DNA of 64,000 nucleotides from contig OY294047.1 of assembly GCA_958510825.1 (NCBI GenBank), positions 36,615,747 to 36,679,746 on the forward strand. The letters run 5' to 3'. Below the pieces are notes generated by a model that worked only from the letters and a program-made list of their open reading frames with translations, made no database searches and had not been told where the DNA came from. This document shows positions 58,666-64,000 of the stretch, in pieces. The stretch comes from Brachypterus glaber. Lineage: Eukaryota; Arthropoda; Insecta; Coleoptera; Kateretidae. Each line of letters opens with the position of its first letter. Position 1 is the first letter of the stretch. The position numbers were made by a program, and so were the translations under genes.

Positions 58666-59156
58666 TAGCTACTGTATAATACATATTATCCTAATAATAA
58701 TACAACTTAATAATTTATATTTTAGCTGTAAACAACATGTTCAACTATATATTTTCTACATTCTAGTTTAATTTTTTTGTACTTATAATTTTTAATAAGA
58801 ATTGGTAACAAAAACAGTTACAAATGGATAGGAAATCGGAAGTGATTATTCTATACAATTGTACTTTAATTTTTGTTAAAAACACGTAACATTTCATATC
58901 CGTCCTTAAATTTAAAGTACTTGAGTTTGGAACTATAGTGTTTTTAACAAAAATTAGTCAGTTACAAATGGATCGGAAGTTACGATTATAGAATGTACTT
59001 TAATTTTTGTTAAAAACACCACAGTTCTAAAGTCGCGTACTAAAATACTTAAGGATGGACCTGAAATGTTGCGTCCAAAAATTAAAGTACAACTGTATAG
59101 TATAATAACCCATCCTATCCATTAGTAACTAAATATTCAGTTTACTTTTTACAGTG

Positions 59157-60709
59157 TACAATCGAATCGACCCAGCTTAGTGCACACACACATTTCCAAA
59201 TTACACAAGTAATCTGCCATAAAAAACGACTTTGCTGGACTTTTCAAGTCCAGCAAAAAACTGGTCATAAAAATAATATTGAATGAGAATAAAATACATT
59301 TTTCTACGATCACCTATGAGATCGACAAATTTCACACGAATAAGAGAGTAAGAAAATGTCATATTTCATACGCGTGCGAAATAATATACATTTATTTTTT
59401 TTTAAATATTTACTATTTTATTAGACGTTTTTCCATTACATTTTGTGTATCTGGATAAATATTTCTCCCACTTTTTTATTAGTTACGATAATTTTGAATT
59501 ATAAATCGTTTTAATTTTGTTTAGGTAACAATTTAAATGAACAAAACCTAACTTATTTTAACTGTCAAAGTATAATCTAAGAAAACAAACGAAAGAGACC
59601 AAGGTAAACTTAAATGTAATATAATAGTTTAAATCAAGTCAATTTATTGACAGCAAACAAAATGTGTATTGCAAATGAAGTTGCCGACCAGTAGATAAAT
59701 CGAAAGTGTTTTTTCGGGACAAAGTTGTCTTTTGCTTTACCTTCCGCAAAATGCGTATGAAGCTGACCCTTTCTCTAAAAAAATAGAACAGAACCAATTT
59801 TTAATTTTAGCGAATTAACTAATCGTAAGAGGAGTTTTATTTCCCACATATTGGTTAGGGACCCTATATATAATGACATTAAACTTCACACAAAGGGTTG
59901 AGACACGCTTTGATTTTGAGGTTAAAATGGCAACCAAGCACTAGTATTGTTAAACAATGAAAGACAATGGTTTTATCCAAAGTGCTTTGGTGCCAAATCT
60001 AAATCTAGTAATAATTATGTCTAAATTTAATATAATTCTGTCAGATACAAAATCTGAGGTTATAGTTAAATGTCAACCCGAACAGAGGCGTCGATATTAA
60101 TTAATATAATAATATTGTCATATTTAAGTGTCAGTGTCAAACTGAATATTTGGTCATCAAATTTATTTATTTACGAAATTATAGTTTATAGTTTTATTAT
60201 TGTACTTTTTTAAAGTGCCTACGAAAATACCTGTACAATTTAAATCAAGATTTACTTATGGAATATACTGACGACCGTCAGTGTTCGAATAATCTCGGAA
60301 TTTTCCCTAAATAGTTGAAATTACTTTTATTTGGAACTGAATTAATTTTGAAGAAAAGAATAATATAAATAAATAAGAGGAATGTAAAAAATTCAGGCAT
60401 GTACCGAAGAATATGATCAACTAGTAGTTTTACTTTAGCAAACTAAAAATATTAAAAAAAAATAAATTTATAGGCATTCCTTTAATGATAACTGCAGGTT
60501 TTTCATTATTATAATTTTTTCATAATTCGATAATTTAGAATGAATTTGATTACCATCTAGAACATTTAATTTTCTATTAAAACTACAATTTTTTTGAATT
60601 TTTGGAATTGTGGTTTCTTTTAATTTTAAAATAAAATCTTCCTCTGAAAAGTGTGCCTACAAAAGTTACAAATTTAAAATTTTTAAAGTTCATTTTTTCA
60701 TATTTTTAC
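59157..60709. other. Gene-free stretch
   Basis: 59300-59420 (TTCTACGATCACCTATGAG, CATATTTCATACGCGTGCGA) matches 19684-19800 and is a diverged relative of the CCTACGATC family. I looked for further THAP exons on the minus strand and found none. Confidence 0.45.
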
Positions 60710-60865
60710 TTCGCAAATTTTTGATTTATCGAAAATCTTCCAATTCGGAAGATACATGCTTCTTTTCCATTCATTTAATAATGCATTGCATTTGGGGAAT
60801 GGAAATAATATATATCCTGCATGGATAGAATTACGACAGTTTACCACTGAACATTGTCGTGACAT
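60710..60865 (-). CDS. THAP-domain first exon (partial gene)
   Basis: On the minus strand an ATG at 60865-60863 (AAAAATGTC) opens MSRQCSVVNCRNSIHAGYIL followed by FPFPKCNALLNEWKRSMYLP and NWKIFDKSKICE. This is the first two-thirds of a THAP zinc finger (C2CH): C5 and C10 as the first pair, the F-x-FP block, the invariant W, and C51 where C-x2-H begins. The frame then meets GTAAAA at 60709-60704, a good splice donor, phase 0 after E52; the expected H lies in a second exon I cannot find. THAP domains bind DNA and occur in host factors and in P-element-type transposases. Gene, gene fragment or transposon origin remain open. Plus-strand ORFs here are shadows. Confidence 0.55.
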
Positions 60866-61093
60866 TTTTTCAAAAAACACGTCTATGGATATTTTGACAA
60901 GTAATGTCACTTCTACTATACCAATAGTGCCAATTCGCAAAAAAAACATAACCCTGCAGAAATTACTAAATTGGTGTCTCAACCCTTTGTGTGAAGGTAA
61001 ATGTCACTTTATTTAGGGTCCCTAATATTGGTAGGTCCAATAAAACTAAAACTGACAAAACTCAGCTTAAAATTTTCCTCGTTTTTAATGTTA

Positions 61094-61666
61094 TACAGGG
61101 TTATTGAGAAATAAAAATATGAAAAAAAGGTCCTATAAAGGTTGGTCAGGAAATGAGCCCTGCGGTCCTTCGAAGATGGACATATTAAAAAGTCCAAACC
61201 AAACTAAGCAAAAAAGTGTTCTTCACCAAAACACCTGAATTTAATATTAAAGGAGTTATAGCCTTTTAAAAAGTAACATTTTTAGTGGCACATAGTGTTT
61301 CCATATATGACATTTTTTATGTATTTTTAATGAAGGAATCTGTATTTATTATAAAAAAAATAAAACAAAAAATCCATACATAAAAAAGTTAGGGGCAAAA
61401 ATGTGATAAGCCTAACATATTTTGTCCATCTAGGCAGCTTCTGGATAAATAATTTATTAATACTAGTATACATGCAAAAGCTCGTCGCTCTAGGTTAAAG
61501 GGTACAAGAGTTATTGATTAAAAACCTTATTTTTATTACAATTTTAAAGATCCGTAGCTCCCTAAAGGCTCATTTCCGGATTAACATTTATAGGAACTTT
61601 TTTTCATATTTTTTAACGTAGAATCACCTCTTAAATTTCTCGAACTTATTTCTGAATAACCCTGTA
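61094..61666. mobile_element. TACAGGGT foldback family, member 2, TSD TA
   Basis: TACAGGGTTATTGAGAAATA and TATTTCTGAATAACCCTGTA, TA at 61092-61093 and 61667-61668. Arms as in member 1. Confidence 0.85.
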
Positions 61667-61677
61667 TAGAACAAATG

Positions 61678-62095
61678 GAGATTTCTCCCGTTAGATTAGA
61701 CCTGGACAAAAGTTCTACCCAAAAAGGATAGAAGACATACATACACTCCCACTTCCACCCAACCAAACAAATTCTGTATTTGTTCTTTGTTGAACAAATA
61801 CAATATTTACTTGGCCGGGCGAAAAGTGTTACTATATTATTTTTAAAAAAGAAATTTCTGGCGCCATCTAAATTTTAGTAGAATTATCTTATTCTACAGA
61901 TTCACATTAGCTATGTTCGTTCGTGCCACTCACTGCTACACTTTCCGGCCAACCAAATAAATACTGTATTTGTTGTATGAAAAACAAATACAGTATTTAT
62001 TTGGTTAGCTGGAAAGTGTAGCACAAATGAGATAGAGATAGGGTAGACGTCTTTTGCTTCATAATTCTAGTTGTAGAGAGCTCCATTAAAGCCCT
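61678..62095 (+). mobile_element. Two-hairpin element, copy 2
   Basis: Near-identical to 21066-21478. The AACAAATACAGTATTTATTT hairpin is conserved. Inserted 11 bp after foldback member 2. Confidence 0.75.
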
Positions 62096-62330
62096 ACTAA
62101 TCATTTCTATAATTAAAATGTTGTTGTGCAGTGTTAACAACTAACTACAAAAACGAAAAAAAAAACATTCAATTCGCAAGAAACACTGATAGATCGTTAA
62201 ATTCTTTTTTAGGTTTAATTAAGATATTTTTCTCGAGGAAGTAATTCTTGTTTCAGAAAATTAAACATTATTTCTTGCAGAATACACATTCTTTTAATCA
62301 ATGTCGGAAATAAAAGAAAAAACTAAAATA

Positions 62331-63370
62331 TACAGGGTTATTCAGAAATAAGTTCGAGAAATTTAAGGAGTGATTCTACATGAAAAAAATATGAAAAAAA
62401 CGTTCCTATATAGGTTGGTCCGTTAATGAGTCCTAAGGGAGCTACGGCTCTTTAAAATTTTAATAAAAATAAGGTTTTTAATTAATAACTCTTGTACCCT
62501 TTAAGCTAGAGCGACGAGCTTTTTTTTAGTATTGATAAGGTCAATAAGTTTATGTTATTTTTTTTTTAAATTTATCCAGAGGCGTGCTGAGACGGACAAA
62601 ATATGTGGCCCAAACTTTTTTGTGTATATTTTTTTTTTTGGATTTTTTGTAATAAATATAGATTCCTTCAGTAAAAATACACAAAAAATGTCATACAGTG
62701 TAACACTGTACGAACAACCGTTTTCAAAAAAATGCAATTAAGAGGAAGTAACATTTTGTGCCACTAAAAATGTTACTTTTTAAAAGGCTATATCTCCTTT
62801 AATTTTTAATTTAAAAAATATAGGTTATGCGACACGTTATTAGTTATTTTTAAGTTTATAAAATTTTTATTTTCTACGTGAAAAAAATATGAAAAAAACG
62901 TTCCTATATAGGTTGGTCCGTTAATGAGTCCTAAGGGAGCTACGGCTCTTTAAAATTTTAATAAAAATAAGGTTTTTAATTAATAACTCTTGTACCCTTT
63001 AAGCTAGAGCGACGAGCTTTTTTTTAGTATTGATAAGGTCAATAAGTTTATGTTATTTTTTTTTTAATTTATCCAGAGGCGTGCTGAGACGGACAAAATA
63101 TGTGGCCCAAACTTTTTTGTGTATATTTTTTTTTGATTTTTTGTAATAAATATAGATTCCTTCAGTAAAAATACACAAAAAATGTCATACAGTGTAACAC
63201 TGTACGAACAACCGTTTTCAAAAAAATGCAATTAAGAGGAAGTAACATTTTGTGCCACTAAAAATGTTACTTTTTAAAAGGCTATATCTCCTTTAATTTT
63301 TAATTTAAAAAATATAGGTTATGCGACACGTTATTAGTTATTTTTAAGTTTATAAAATTTTTATTTTCTT
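62331..63370. mobile_element. TACAGGGT foldback family, member 3, tandemly duplicated half
   Basis: TACAGGGTTATTCAGAAATA at the left. There is no right arm; instead the segment 62381-62878 is repeated directly at 62879-63370 (offset 498), differing mainly in T-run length. Frames at 62532-62741 are accidental. Confidence 0.85.
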
Positions 63371-63893
63371 AATGATAGAATTTTTCTTAATATATTTGTT
63401 TGTTTTATATTTAAAGGCTTGTGTTCTAATATTTTTTGTGTGTTTCATTTTAAACTAAATACAAAAAACATAACCACATATTATTTTCAAATGTTTTTTT
63501 TTACTTTTGGCCGCTACCGTATATATACAATAAATATTGTTTTTATTTTCATGGCGAAAACTTTTAAAAGAATTTTCTTTTTAAGGCTTTTAAGCAGATA
63601 AATCTGACATTATTTTAAAAAAATATTAAACCTTTTAAACAAAAATTAATCCTCTGTTTTTTTTTTTATATTAAAACCTACCAAGGAAAAATATTCTTCT
63701 ATAAAAGATATAGGCACCGGACCTTTAGTTATAATATAATCCCATATACCTATCTTATTTTACGACATTTTCATTATTTTACCACCCATAGCTCGTTTTT
63801 TACAACACGTAAAAGCATTACTGCTGAAACTTATATAAGAAAAGAAGCATTATTGAGGCTTACTTTTTGAACAGCGCAAAGCTTAGGTACTGA
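63371..63893. other. Gene-free stretch
   Basis: Nothing recognised. Confidence 0.45.
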
Positions 63894-63898
63894 AATAT

Positions 63899-64000
63899 AC
63901 AGAGCGATCCAAAAGTGACCACCCTCTTAACCTTTAAACGAGTGTAGATATCGACTTCAAATTTAGAACTCGTAAATAAGACAATGGTTTAATATTGAAT
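63899..64000. mobile_element. Foldback element start, cut by the window end
   Basis: TACAGAGCGATCCAAAAGTG then CTTTAAACGAGTGTAGATAT and TCAAATTTAGAACTCG, parallel to the left end at 4976-5040. Confidence 0.5.

Larger units (their letters stand above)
57767..59156. mobile_element. CACTGTAAAAAG element, outermost of a triple nest
   Basis: CACTGTAAAAAGTAAACTGA and TCAGTTTACTTTTTACAGTG are perfect inverted ends (flanks TG and TA). The inner 840 bp is a later insertion (57816-58665). Remaining own sequence includes TTTTAACAAAAATTA pairs shared with 29775-30035. Confidence 0.8.

Noticed and set aside
60756..61016. 86-codon plus-strand ORF
   Set aside because: It overlaps the THAP exon in antisense and shows no domain of its own.

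Overview
The window is AT-rich eukaryotic nuclear DNA, most likely from an insect. The evidence is a C2H2 zinc-finger gene of insect style, Jockey-type LINE debris, a Tc1-like relic, a THAP exon, a tRNA-derived SINE and very many short inverted-repeat transposons. A beetle would fit, but nothing seen here fixes the order. There are no operons, rRNA genes, functional tRNAs or CRISPR arrays. One assembly gap of 200 N lies at 31370-31569, inside a transposon.

Only one ORF looks like an intact protein gene: a 414-residue, 12-finger C2H2 zinc-finger protein at 25336-26580 (+). It sits between two transposons. A 1,026-bp foldback element with a perfect 8-bp target duplication ends 111 bp before its ATG. 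A 499-bp Harbinger-like element with a 3-bp target duplication (TTA) interrupts its 3' end. That insertion made the present stop codon, with TA from the target duplication and G from the first transposon base. The remainder of a 13th finger, with its original stop and a poly(A) signal, is stranded beyond the element at 27080-27189.

Other coding traces are fragments: a Zeste/Myb-SANT-like N-terminus inside an inverted-repeat element (3173-3361), two Jockey reverse transcriptase pieces (about 9890-10300 minus; 11742-12260 plus), a possible SAM-like first exon inside a transposon (19558-19731), a dead Tc1-like transposase (37256-37744), a LINE C-terminus (54812-55039) and a THAP first exon (60710-60865 minus).

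Layout: 0-9 kb holds a palindromic TA element, a SINE, two copies of a CCTACGATC-ended family and the Zeste-bearing element. 9-13 kb holds LINE relics and a Harbinger MITE. 15-25 kb is a dense nest of foldbacks, including a Helentron-like insertion, a 1.46-kb foldback enclosing a hairpin element, and CACAG elements. 25-27 kb is the gene. 27-32 kb has an 80-bp tandem repeat, a duplication with a MITE present in only one copy, and the gap. 34-39 kb has CACNG, hAT, Tc1 and Harbinger elements. 40-41 kb is a Helentron-like element with two long GACA arrays. 42-49 kb has hairpin MITEs and a hammerhead-like motif. 49.8-50.6 kb is a higher-order satellite. 53-54 kb is an inverted pair of near-identical MITEs. 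55-64 kb is nested foldbacks plus the THAP exon and a large tandem duplication.

The genes do not work together as a pathway. The biology of the window is transposon history, in which paralogous copies often show the pre-insertion sequence. All boundaries and identities were read by eye, so small offsets are possible.
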